From: Nitrosopumilaceae archaeon
GTDB lineage: Archaea; Thermoproteota; Nitrososphaeria; Nitrososphaerales; Nitrosopumilaceae
NCBI GenBank assembly: GCA_021296165.1
Contig: JAGWAW010000025.1
Span: 1 to 19,836, forward strand
Direction: 5' to 3'
DNA length: 19,836 bases
Shown: piece after piece, positions 1 to 6,392 of the stretch
Layout of the letters: each line of letters starts with the position of its first letter
Position numbering within the stretch: the stretch's first letter is position 1
Translations under genes and position numbers: made by a program
The notes under the pieces: generated by a model
Database searches by the model: none
Seen by the model: the letters and a program-made list of their open reading frames with translations, nothing else
Told to the model about the DNA's origin: nothing

Positions 1-442
1 GTAGTATTTAAAGGCGGTTTTGTTGCCCGGCCAACCGGCGTGCGCACTCGGAGGGCTTGTCGATTGTGAATATTCCCCCATGTACGGCGGGTACATGTTT
101 GGCGCAGGCTACTACGATTCGGATCTGGACTAGAGATCTGCCGGCGCGTTCTGGAATCTGCCATCTCGAATACACATACCGAACCAAGAAAGTTCGTGAT
201 GGACTGACCGCTTCTGGGCGGCAGATTCCGCCGGGCCGCCCCGCATCAGGTTTGCAATCCGCAACGGCTACGTAGTTGAACGATCCTATAAACATGGTCG
301 TATCATGCTAATTACTTTATAATACGATATTAGTGTTTGACAAGGAAGCAGTCGAGAACAGTGGTTTCTGGCGTCACGGATCCTAAACGTACACGCGAAC
401 CGTCGGGACAGATTTTTTTAGTGCGCCGGGTATGGTCCGGCG
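1..442. other. Gap without a convincing gene, upstream of coiled-coil gene
   Basis: No frame here matches a family I recognise. Frame 1 is open from the window edge to a TGA at 67-69, so the first 69 bases could be the tail of a gene lying to the left, but nothing in those 22 residues is diagnostic. TATA-like stretches occur at 5-12, 284-291 and 316-323. A 7-bp perfect inverted repeat (79-85 with 91-97, loop GGCGG) is visible. A minus-strand frame of 95 codons (295 down to 8) has a TATA-like box about 25 bases before its ATG, but its codon use is unlike that of the confirmed genes. The region looks less GC-rich than the coding DNA. Confidence 0.5.
413..420 (+). promoter_or_regulatory. TATA-like box of coiled-coil gene
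   Basis: A T-rich stretch ending in TTTTTTTA is centred about 26 bases before the ATG at 443. That is the spacing expected for an archaeal TATA box driving a leaderless mRNA whose start codon is at or next to the transcript 5' end. No Shine-Dalgarno sequence precedes the ATG, which agrees with this reading. Confidence 0.5.
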
Positions 443-1723
443 ATGGTGTTCGGCTGGGGAAAAAAGAAAGCGCCCCCTCCGGCGGAGACGGTGGTACGCA
501 TACGGCTGGAGGAGGCGCCCGGCACGGCCGGGGAGGTGCAGGCCAAGAGATCCCAGAACGTGGTAACGGAGGCGTCCAACATACTCCACGGCACCAACGA
601 CCTGATCCGGGAGCTGACGCGCATACGCCAGGAGCTGGAGCGCGACGACCTGAACATGGACGACGTGGACAAGAGGATGCGGCCGCTGGTCACCCGGGGA
701 AAGAGGATGCTGGTGGACGCCCTGCGGAAGAATGCCGTGGAGATAGAGCCCATCCGCGGCCCAGACGACATGGCGCGGGTGGCCGGGGAGCTGGAGCACC
801 GCCTCAAGCGGCTGGGCAACATACTGGGAAAGCAGACCCGCGTGATACACATATTCGCTGAAAAGTACGCGCTGCGCCTCAAGCAGATACTGGAGGAGGT
901 GGAGTCAAACCGCAAGTCCATACTGGGCCTGTCAGGACGCCACCAGGCCGATACAGGGGTGGCCAACGGGGTGGCCAACGGGGTGGCCAACGTGCGGGCC
1001 CTGGAGGTATCAGTACGGGAGAACGCCCAGAAGCACGATGCGGCCGAGGCAGAGGCGCGCAGGCTGGACATCCAGATGGCCAAATTGGCCTCCGAGATGG
1101 AAAAGTTCCGGGAGTCGGACGGATACTTGCGCCTGCTGGAGCTGCGCCGCGAGATGGAGGAACACGAGGACACCAGGTCGAGGCTCTCCGCGGATATTGC
1201 TGCCCGGTTCACCAGCATATCGAGGCCGCTGGGCAGGTACGAGAGGATCTCCGCCGACAAGGAACAGACGGCCCTTCTCCTGAAAGTGCAGCGGAACCCA
1301 TACGACGTGATGAACCGCCGCGAGATGGGAGCGGTCACCGAGCTGTTGGGGAACGTACGTCGGGCAGTCGTCGGCGGCTCGATATCGGTGAAGGATGTGA
1401 ACAAGGCCACCGAAGCCATAACCAAGACCGTGGAATGCATAGAGGGGTATGTAGACAGGGTCGAGGGCGTCGAGGCAGACATCCGGGGGACACGGAAGAT
1501 GATAGAGGAGGCCGAGCCTGTCCGGCTGCACGACATGGAGCGGGAGATGGCCTCGCTGCAGGAGTCCAAGGAGACGACGGTACGGAGAGCCGCCGAGACC
1601 ATGGCCGCCGTAAACCTGGCCGTCCGGTCCATACCCGGCGAGGTGGCCGAGGTGCAAAGGGCGCTGCTCCGGCTGACCGGTACCAAGTACAACATCACAT
1701 ACGAGGGGCCCGGCCCCCAATAG
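443..1723 (+). CDS. Large coiled-coil protein, function unknown
   Basis: 426 residues, dominated by charged heptad-like sequence with long runs rich in Glu, Arg, Lys and Leu, especially at residues about 45-155, 190-265 and 330-400. This suggests an extended coiled coil. The N-terminus is short and basic (MVFGWGKKK, then three prolines). There is no signal peptide, no membrane segment and no Walker motif, so despite coiled-coil resemblance it is not a complete SMC or SbcC ATPase. Residues about 172-183 consist of a GVAN tandem repeat. The ATG at 443 is chosen because a TATA-like box lies 26 bases upstream. A JAMM metalloprotease gene begins 17 bases after its stop, probably in the same operon. 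A scaffold or adaptor role for the protease is inference. I do not recognise a characterised family. Confidence 0.85.
   Translation: MVFGWGKKKAPPPAETVVRIRLEEAPGTAGEVQAKRSQNVVTEASNILHGTNDLIRELTRIRQELERDDLNMDDVDKRMRPLVTRGKRMLVDALRKNAVEIEPIRGPDDMARVAGELEHRLKRLGNILGKQTRVIHIFAEKYALRLKQILEEVESNRKSILGLSGRHQADTGVANGVANGVANVRALEVSVRENAQKHDAAEAEARRLDIQMAKLASEMEKFRESDGYLRLLELRREMEEHEDTRSRLSADIAARFTSISRPLGRYERISADKEQTALLLKVQRNPYDVMNRREMGAVTELLGNVRRAVVGGSISVKDVNKATEAITKTVECIEGYVDRVEGVEADIRGTRKMIEEAEPVRLHDMEREMASLQESKETTVRRAAETMAAVNLAVRSIPGEVAEVQRALLRLTGTKYNITYEGPGPQ
956..991 (+). repeat. Three tandem copies of a 12-bp unit inside coiled-coil gene
   Basis: GGGGTGGCCAAC occurs three times head to tail (956-967, 968-979, 980-991) with no mismatch. 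It is in frame and encodes repeated Gly-Val-Ala-Asn between two coiled-coil segments. The unit length is a multiple of three, so copy number can change without breaking the gene. Confidence 0.95.
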
Positions 1724-1740
1724 CGGAGGGCCGTGTCTGA

Positions 1741-2139
1741 TTGCTCTTCAAGAAGAGGAACTTTAGGAGGCGCGTCAGCATAAGCCGGGAGGCGATGGAC
1801 GGCATAATATCATACAGCAAGATAAGACACCCCAACGAGGCCATCCTGATAGTAAAGGGCAAGTCCCGCGACGGCCACATCATGGTGGATGGGCTCGTCA
1901 TACCGCCGTTCAGCCACTCAGGGCCCACCTTTGCGGGGTTTCCGCACTCGTTCCTGCCGTTTGACATGAGCTACGTTGGAACGGTGCACTCGCACCCTGG
2001 AGGGACGGCCGAGCCGTCAGTGACGGACCTGAACAACTTTTTTGGTCTGGTGTCGCTGATAATAAAGTGGCCGTACAGGGACCAGGACATATTCGCCTGG
2101 AACAGCAAGGGCGACGGGATAGAGCTGTCTATAGGATGA
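1741..2139 (+). CDS. JAB1/MPN (JAMM) domain zinc metalloprotease
   Basis: 132 residues, the size of a stand-alone archaeal JAMM domain. The full JAMM zinc site is visible: Glu33 (in NEAILIVKG), then His83-Ser-His85-Pro, seven residues, Ser93-x-x-Asp96, matching the E / HxH-x7-SxxD signature of catalytically active members. Active archaeal relatives (for example HvJAMM1) remove ubiquitin-like SAMP modifiers from proteins; transferring that substrate to this protein is inference. The start is TTG at 1741, because an in-frame TGA lies immediately upstream (1738-1740). A GGAGG at 1725-1729 could serve as the ribosome binding site. The next in-frame ATG (1795) would remove the first beta strand. 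It sits 17 bases after the coiled-coil gene, probably co-transcribed. Confidence 0.9.
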   Translation: MLFKKRNFRRRVSISREAMDGIISYSKIRHPNEAILIVKGKSRDGHIMVDGLVIPPFSHSGPTFAGFPHSFLPFDMSYVGTVHSHPGGTAEPSVTDLNNFFGLVSLIIKWPYRDQDIFAWNSKGDGIELSIG

Positions 2140-2647
2140 TACCCGCCCGCGGCCACATACTCCACTATATGGACGCGGCGTACGTCGCCGTGGGAAATGT
2201 AGCTCCGGGACCGGACCGGCGCCGTTCCAAGTAGCCCGCAGCGGGCCACACTCCATAGTCTGCATGCGTGTAGAACGCCATCGGGGGGCCAGTATTTTCC
2301 AGCCATGAAGGCCCGGTACAAGAACCGCCCGAAAGGGTACCGCCACACCAGATACATCGTCTGTGGCCGGCCAGTCCGGGCATGGCTCCGTATGGTCTCT
2401 AATCATGGAACGTGTTCCCGTACTCCGCCGCGACTCCTCATCCGTCATTCCCCGTCTGGCGCTACATAGGAGTGTGCATCACTACTCCCCGGTGGGGCTC
2501 GCCCCACAGCGACTGAAAAAATGCAGGGAGCAGGTTTGACGTTTTAGAAGAGCCGCACCAAGACCGTTCCCGTGTGCCTGACGGCAAGCAATCCTCCGCT
2601 CGGCATGATTGGGGTAGTCCCAACAACCCTCCCCGGCGCCGGTTCCC
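2140..2647. other. 508-base gap without a convincing gene
   Basis: The longer frames here are on the minus strand and partly antisense to the JAMM gene; none resembles a known family. A plus-strand frame of 54 codons (2305-2469) begins with a basic stretch (MKARYKNRPKGYRHTRY) but has no promoter or ribosome site at a sensible distance. Perfect hairpins lie at 2234-2246 (GCCCGC/GCGGGC, one-base loop) and 2492-2507 (GTGGGGC/GCCCCAC, two-base loop). I looked for RNase P RNA, SRP RNA and tRNA signatures and saw none. The gap may hold an untranslated tail or small RNA, but nothing decides this. Confidence 0.45.
2492..2507. repeat. Perfect 7-bp hairpin
   Basis: GTGGGGC (2492-2498) and GCCCCAC (2501-2507) are exact reverse complements separated by two bases. 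An A-rich run follows at 2515-2521, which reads as a T-run on the minus strand only before the stem, so this is not a classical terminator in either direction. Confidence 0.6.
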
Positions 2648-2806
2648 TCAAAACACGGTGACGTCGCCCGGTGCCGGCTCCCTCCGAGAGGGCACGGCGG
2701 CCCCGTGCTCTGACTTGTGGTGTTTTCGGAGCGACTCCACGTCGGCGAACATCTTGTGGCACGCATAGCACTTTGGCCTGTCCTCGTCGACCAGTGGCAT
2801 CACCAT
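2648..2806 (-). CDS. Small C2H2 zinc-finger protein
   Basis: 52 residues starting MVMPLVDEDRPKCYACHKMF. It carries one classical C2H2 finger: Cys13-x2-Cys16, 12 residues including Phe20 and Leu26 at the usual hydrophobic positions, then His29/His30 and His34 (read as C-x2-C-x13-H-x3-H). A basic and acidic tail of 18 residues follows. It is short enough to be missed by common length cut-offs. A TATA-like box at 2829-2835 (minus strand) is centred 26 bases before the ATG at 2806, as for a leaderless mRNA. A second ATG lies two codons downstream. It is transcribed divergently from the radical SAM gene. C2H2 fingers bind nucleic acid or protein; the target is unknown. A transcription-factor role would be inference. 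Confidence 0.8.
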   Translation of the reverse strand: MVMPLVDEDRPKCYACHKMFADVESLRKHHKSEHGAAVPSRREPAPGDVTVF

Positions 2807-2828
2807 GCCTGTTCCGGGCAGGCTACCA

Positions 2829-2835
2829 AATTATA
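2829..2835 (-). promoter_or_regulatory. TATA-like box of zinc-finger gene
   Basis: Read on the minus strand this is GGTATAAT-like and is centred 26 bases before the ATG at 2806. It lies only about 30 bases from the TATA box of the divergent radical SAM gene, so the two promoters share a compact control region. Confidence 0.5.
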
Positions 2836-2863
2836 CCTTGACACGGCCAGCACCCCTCAAGGA

Positions 2864-2869
2864 ATATAA
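2864..2869 (+). promoter_or_regulatory. TATA-like box of radical SAM gene
   Basis: ATATAA within GGAATATAACGG is centred about 25 bases before the ATG at 2891. There is no Shine-Dalgarno sequence before the ATG, so a leaderless transcript is likely. Confidence 0.55.
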
Positions 2870-2890
2870 CGGCGGCTCGCGTCACAGCAT

Positions 2891-3982
2891 ATGTTGCAGC
2901 TGGTCAATCACTCCGAGCCCTTGGAGAAGGCGCTGGCCGGTGAGGAGCTCACATTCCAAGACGGGATGGAGTTGATGTCGACGGACCTGCACGTAACCGG
3001 GGCGGTGGCCGACCTCACGCGGCAGCGGCGCGTCGGCGACGACGTCACCTTTACCGCCTCGTACTACATGAACTACACCAACGTCTGCGCCGCCAGCTGC
3101 CAGATGTGCGCCTTCTACCGCAAGAAGGACGATGACGACGCCTACACCCTGACGCCCGGCCAGATAGAACAGCGGGTGGCCGCCGCCGTGCAGATGGGCG
3201 CCACCGAGGTGCACATAGTGGGCGGATTCCACCCCAGCCTGCCGCTGGAGTACTATGAGGAGATGATGCGCACCATCAAGTCCCGGCACCCCGACCTCAA
3301 CATCAAGGCACTCACCGCCGCGGAGATATTCTACCTGTCCAAGCTCTCCAAGACACCTGTGCGCCGCATACTGGAGAGGCTCCGGGACGCCGGGCTGGAC
3401 ACGATGCCCGGGGGCGGAGCCGAGCTCTTTCACCCCGACATACGCGGCCAGATAATCCGGGGCAAGTGCACCGGCCAGGAGTGGCTGGACACCATCGCCG
3501 AGGCCCACCGGCTCGGCATCCGCAGCAACGTCACCATGTTGTACGGGCACATAGAGGACCCTGAGCACATCATAGACCACCTAGTAAGGGTGCGGGAGCT
3601 GCAGAAGGAGACCGGCGGCTTCATCACGTTCATCCCCCTAAAGTTCAGCCTGGATAACACAGAGATGGAGAAGAATGGGCAGGTCACCGAGGAGTGCTCC
3701 GCCATATACGACCTGAGGGTATTGGCAGTCTCCCGGCTGATGCTGGCCGGGGCGCTGGACAACATATCGGTGTACTGGGTGGCGTACGGCAAGAAGATGG
3801 CTCAGGTGGCCCTCTCGTACGGCTGCAACGACATGGTGGGCACGGCCTTCTCCGAGGAGATATACCGGGCCGCCGGAAAGCCCACAGACTCGTCCGTTGA
3901 AGAGCTGGCCAGCATAGTCCGGGAGATAGGACGGCGGCCCGTGCAGAGAGACACGCTCTTCCGCGCAATCCGGGAGCTGTAG
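2891..3982 (+). CDS. mqnE: Radical SAM enzyme, MqnE (aminofutalosine synthase)-like
   Basis: 363 residues, close to the usual length of the MqnE/MqnC/CofH group. The radical SAM cluster motif is Cys66-x3-Cys70-x2-Cys73 (NVCAASCQMCAF), which binds the 4Fe-4S cluster that cleaves S-adenosylmethionine. Later blocks match MqnE best from memory: GATEVHIVGGFHP, IKALTAAEI, PGGGAELFHPDIR, LGIRSNVTMLYGHIE and GGFITFIPLKF. MqnE joins a chorismate-derived enol ether with SAM to give aminofutalosine in the futalosine route to menaquinone. CofH (F420 precursor synthesis) and MqnC are the alternatives, and sequence alone does not fully exclude them. Neighbours do not help, since no other menaquinone or F420 gene is in the window. 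The ATG start is supported by the TATA box 25 bases upstream. Confidence 0.8.
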   Translation: MLQLVNHSEPLEKALAGEELTFQDGMELMSTDLHVTGAVADLTRQRRVGDDVTFTASYYMNYTNVCAASCQMCAFYRKKDDDDAYTLTPGQIEQRVAAAVQMGATEVHIVGGFHPSLPLEYYEEMMRTIKSRHPDLNIKALTAAEIFYLSKLSKTPVRRILERLRDAGLDTMPGGGAELFHPDIRGQIIRGKCTGQEWLDTIAEAHRLGIRSNVTMLYGHIEDPEHIIDHLVRVRELQKETGGFITFIPLKFSLDNTEMEKNGQVTEECSAIYDLRVLAVSRLMLAGALDNISVYWVAYGKKMAQVALSYGCNDMVGTAFSEEIYRAAGKPTDSSVEELASIVREIGRRPVQRDTLFRAIREL

Positions 3983-3999
3983 CCGCGGACGGCCCGCCG

Positions 4000-4039
4000 G
4001 ATGCCCGTCCGGGCATCTGCATGCCGCGCCGACGCGGCA
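4000..4039. repeat. Two consecutive perfect hairpins after radical SAM gene
   Basis: GATGCCCG (4000-4007) pairs with CGGGCATC (4010-4017). TGCCGCG (4022-4028) pairs with CGCGGCA (4033-4039) around a CCGA loop. Both are perfect and begin 17 bases after the mqnE stop. There is no T-run afterwards, so they are not a standard terminator; an mRNA 3'-end structure is possible. Confidence 0.7.
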
Positions 4040-4441
4040 GCCACATCCGCCAAGGCACTGTTGCTTCGGCCCTGCTTGGGCTGTCGAGTCGCGGCCCGGT
4101 GTGCAATCCTGACAGTTCTACCCTGTTGACAGGAAGTCATGGTTTACGGTGCTCCCAGAGCAGGCCAGATCGTGGCGACATAAACTGGGTTAGTGTGCAC
4201 AGCCGTGGCGCACCCGCCTGCGCCCCCCGCCCTTCGGTAAATCTTTATGTCGTCTCCGGCGCGGCGTATGCGCAGTGATTCGCGAAAAGATTCGGATAAA
4301 ACTAGGACGGATCTGCCTTCCGTGGCCCGCGTAGTTATCCGGATCATTATTCCGCCCAAAACGGCACTTCTGCACACACAGCGAGATCCCAAGAGAATGC
4401 GGTATAACTATTCAGACTACAGGCTCCAACACTACGACACA

Positions 4442-4447
4442 TTTTTA
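4442..4447 (+). promoter_or_regulatory. TATA-like box of ccdA operon
   Basis: TTTTAT within ACATTTTTATCGCGG is centred about 28 bases before the GTG at 4473, which supports that GTG as the first codon of a leaderless transcript. Confidence 0.45.
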
Positions 4448-4472
4448 TCGCGGGCGCAGTACCATATGTTTA

Positions 4473-5204
4473 GTGGCGGACGTGACGATGGCAGTGGCTG
4501 CCCTGGCAGGGTTGGGCTCGTTCTGGGCACCCTGCATACTGCCCATGATACCGGCATTTCTGGCATACATCTCGGGCACCACGCTGGGGGAGATCAACCG
4601 CGCCGAAGGAGGCACGGTCACGGTAAACCGCACCAACATAGTGTTGAATGCGGTCTTCTTCGTTCTGGGGTTTTCGGTGGTCTTTTCGATGATCGGCGTG
4701 GCCATAAACAGCGTGCTGTTGGGCGTCGGGGGAGAGGTCATCAGCCTGCTCAACCAAGTAGGCGGCATCATAATAATCGGCTTTGGAGCGTTTCTGATGA
4801 TATCCACCAGAATAAACTCGCTGAACGTAGAGAAGAAGTTCTTTGTACGTCGCCAAAAGGCATCGTACCCGCTCTCGTTCGTCTTCGGGCTGGCGTTCGC
4901 TGTCGGGTGGACGCCCTGCGTGGGGCCGATACTGGGGACCATACTCACCCTGGCCGCCACCACTCCGGCGGCTGCCTTCAACCTGCTGCTGGTATACTCG
5001 CTGAGCCTGGGCATACCATTCATACTCATGGCGGTCTTCCTCTCCAGAGCGCAGAGAGTAATCCGGGCCATGGGCCGGCACATGAAGCACTATTCGTTGA
5101 TCTTGGGGGCGTTCATCATACTACTGGGCATACTTGTGTACACCAACCAGCTGGCGTACTTGGCCAACTTTCCGCTGCTCAACGAGCTGATTGCACTGGG
5201 ATGA
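4473..5204 (+). CDS. ccdA: CcdA-type thiol-disulfide membrane protein (DsbD family)
   Basis: 243 residues with six hydrophobic segments, the size and topology of CcdA. The two redox cysteines are at the family positions: Cys21 in FWAPCILPMIPAFLAYISG of helix 1 and Cys149 in VGWTPCVGPILG of helix 4. CcdA moves reducing electrons from cytoplasmic thioredoxin across the membrane to an extracytoplasmic thioredoxin-like partner. The GTG at 4473 is chosen because a TATA-like box lies about 28 bases upstream; ATG 4488 is an alternative that removes five residues. The next gene, a membrane-anchored thioredoxin-fold protein, begins four bases after the stop, so the pair is an operon and the product is the likely redox partner. 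In mycobacterial DipZ the same modules are one polypeptide. Confidence 0.9.
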   Translation: MADVTMAVAALAGLGSFWAPCILPMIPAFLAYISGTTLGEINRAEGGTVTVNRTNIVLNAVFFVLGFSVVFSMIGVAINSVLLGVGGEVISLLNQVGGIIIIGFGAFLMISTRINSLNVEKKFFVRRQKASYPLSFVFGLAFAVGWTPCVGPILGTILTLAATTPAAAFNLLLVYSLSLGIPFILMAVFLSRAQRVIRAMGRHMKHYSLILGAFIILLGILVYTNQLAYLANFPLLNELIALG

Positions 5205-5208
5205 TATC

Positions 5209-6300
5209 ATGAGGGGGGAACTAAAGACTGCAATAGTACTGGGCGTTGCGATAGCGGTGGCCATCGCGGCCATGAGCGCATACCTCTCCGGGTTCGAGTC
5301 AGAACCGGTCGTCCCGGCCGCCCCCGGCGAGCCCATCGACAAGTCCGGATTCCGCACCGCCCCCAGCATAGTCGGCATAGCAGAGTACATCAACACCACA
5401 CCCGAGAACCTGTCCCAAGACATAGAGGGCATGGTAGTGCTGTACGACATCTGGACGTACTCCTGCATAAACTGCCTGAGGACCTTGCCGTTCATCACCG
5501 CCTGGGACGAAAAGTACTCAGACCAAGGACTGCTCATCATAGGGGTGCACAGTCCCGAGTTCGAGTTCGAGAAGGATCCGGAGAACGTCCGGACCGCCGT
5601 CGAAAAGTACAACATAGAGTACCCAGTCGTCATGGACAACGACTGGGAGACGTGGAACGCGTTTGAGAACCGCTACTGGCCGCGCAAGTACATAGCCGAC
5701 CACGAGGGATACATAAGATACGACCACATAGGCGAGGGCGCATACAAGGAGACCGAGGGAGTCATACAGCAGCTGCTGGCAGAGAGGGCGGCAGCCATGA
5801 ACGAGCAGATGCCCACCAACGGAGAGCTGGTCGACATCGAGGCCTTCCAGCACACGCGCTCGCGCACACCGGAGCTGTACCTAGGGTACCAGCTGGCCTT
5901 CGGGCGTCAGCAGATCGGAAACGACGAAGGTTTCAGGCCCAACAACATAGTGGAGTATACGGCCCCCGACGCGCTGCAGACCCACATGTTCCACATGGAG
6001 GGCACCTGGCATAACGGCCCCGAGAGCATGCGCCTGGAGTCGGCCGAGGGCGCCGTCCACTTGGTGTACGTGGCCAAGGAGGTCAACATAGTGGCCGCCG
6101 GTTCCGGCACCATACAGGTGTACTTGGACGGCGAACCCATCTCCCCGGAGCACGCCGGAGCCGGCGTGGACGGCCACACTGTGACCGTATCCGAGTCGGA
6201 CCTCTACAATATTGTGACCTCGGAGGCCGCCGGCCAGCACCTTCTGGAGCTGCGGGTGTCGGGCCCCGGAGTCGAGATATTCACGTATACCTTCGGCTGA
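5209..6300 (+). CDS. Membrane-anchored thioredoxin-like protein (DipZ C-terminal type)
   Basis: 363 residues. Residues about 7-26 form an uncleaved-looking signal anchor, placing the rest outside the cell. Residues about 50-205 are a TlpA/DipZ thioredoxin fold with the active site IWTYSCINCLRTLP (Cys86-Ile-Asn-Cys89), the CINC form typical of DipZ. Residues about 220-363 match the DipZ C-terminal beta-sandwich, including TPELYLGY near its start, VYLDGEP, and GQHLLELRVSGPG ending in TYTFG. It should reduce or isomerise disulfides in exported proteins using electrons from CcdA. The ATG at 5209 is chosen over an upstream ATG (5191) inside ccdA, because it follows the ccdA stop by four bases and the signal anchor starts right away. 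A strong stem-loop follows the stop codon. Confidence 0.9.
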   Translation: MRGELKTAIVLGVAIAVAIAAMSAYLSGFESEPVVPAAPGEPIDKSGFRTAPSIVGIAEYINTTPENLSQDIEGMVVLYDIWTYSCINCLRTLPFITAWDEKYSDQGLLIIGVHSPEFEFEKDPENVRTAVEKYNIEYPVVMDNDWETWNAFENRYWPRKYIADHEGYIRYDHIGEGAYKETEGVIQQLLAERAAAMNEQMPTNGELVDIEAFQHTRSRTPELYLGYQLAFGRQQIGNDEGFRPNNIVEYTAPDALQTHMFHMEGTWHNGPESMRLESAEGAVHLVYVAKEVNIVAAGSGTIQVYLDGEPISPEHAGAGVDGHTVTVSESDLYNIVTSEAAGQHLLELRVSGPGVEIFTYTFG

Positions 6301-6359
6301 GTGTAACTGCGCCCCCCGTCACCGCGGTCAAGCCGGGCGCGGTTACACAGGTACTTTTT
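6301..6359 (+). terminator. Stem-loop plus T-run after the ccdA operon
   Basis: GTGTAACTGCGCCC (6301-6314) pairs with GGGCGCGGTTACAC (6335-6348): 14 base pairs, one of them G-U, around a 20-base loop. A run of five T lies at 6355-6359. The stem starts directly after the TGA of the thioredoxin-like gene. It resembles an intrinsic terminator. The T-run may also serve as TATA element for the next gene, about 35 bases before its ATG. Confidence 0.6.
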
Positions 6360-6392
6360 AGCCCAAGCAACCCAAGCCATATCGTACGCACA

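Larger units (their letters stand above)
3983..4472. other. 490-base gap with two hairpins, no convincing gene
   Basis: The first 60 bases hold two consecutive perfect hairpins (listed separately). TATA-like stretches occur near 4238-4247, 4402-4408 and 4442-4447; only the last has a recognised gene at the right distance. A plus-strand frame from ATG 4268 lies 25 bases after the first TATA-like stretch but runs on out of frame through ccdA and resembles nothing. I see no tRNA or known structured RNA. Confidence 0.45.

Noticed and set aside
80..133. Short Gly/Tyr-rich peptide frame (MYGGYMFGAGYYDSDLD)
   Set aside because: Only 17 codons. Much of its composition comes from the ATGTAC/GTACAT hairpin. 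No promoter or ribosome site is at a suitable distance.
418..1698. 426-codon minus-strand frame opposite the coiled-coil gene
   Set aside because: Ser/Arg-rich antisense shadow of a well-supported plus-strand gene; typical of GC-rich coding DNA.
2305..2469. 54-codon frame with basic N-terminus (MKARYKNRPKGYRH)
   Set aside because: The only TATA-like stretch is about 10 bases before the ATG, too close, and no ribosome site is seen. Rare codons and no family resemblance; kept only as a weak candidate.
4268..5212. Long plus-strand frame starting 25 bases after a TATA-like stretch
   Set aside because: Most of it overlaps ccdA in another frame, and ccdA is certain from its cysteine motifs. The N-terminal part matches nothing I know.
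5290..5310. tRNA T-arm-like stretch (GGGTTCGAGTC)
   Set aside because: It lies within the coding sequence of the thioredoxin-like protein and no acceptor or anticodon arm can be paired around it.
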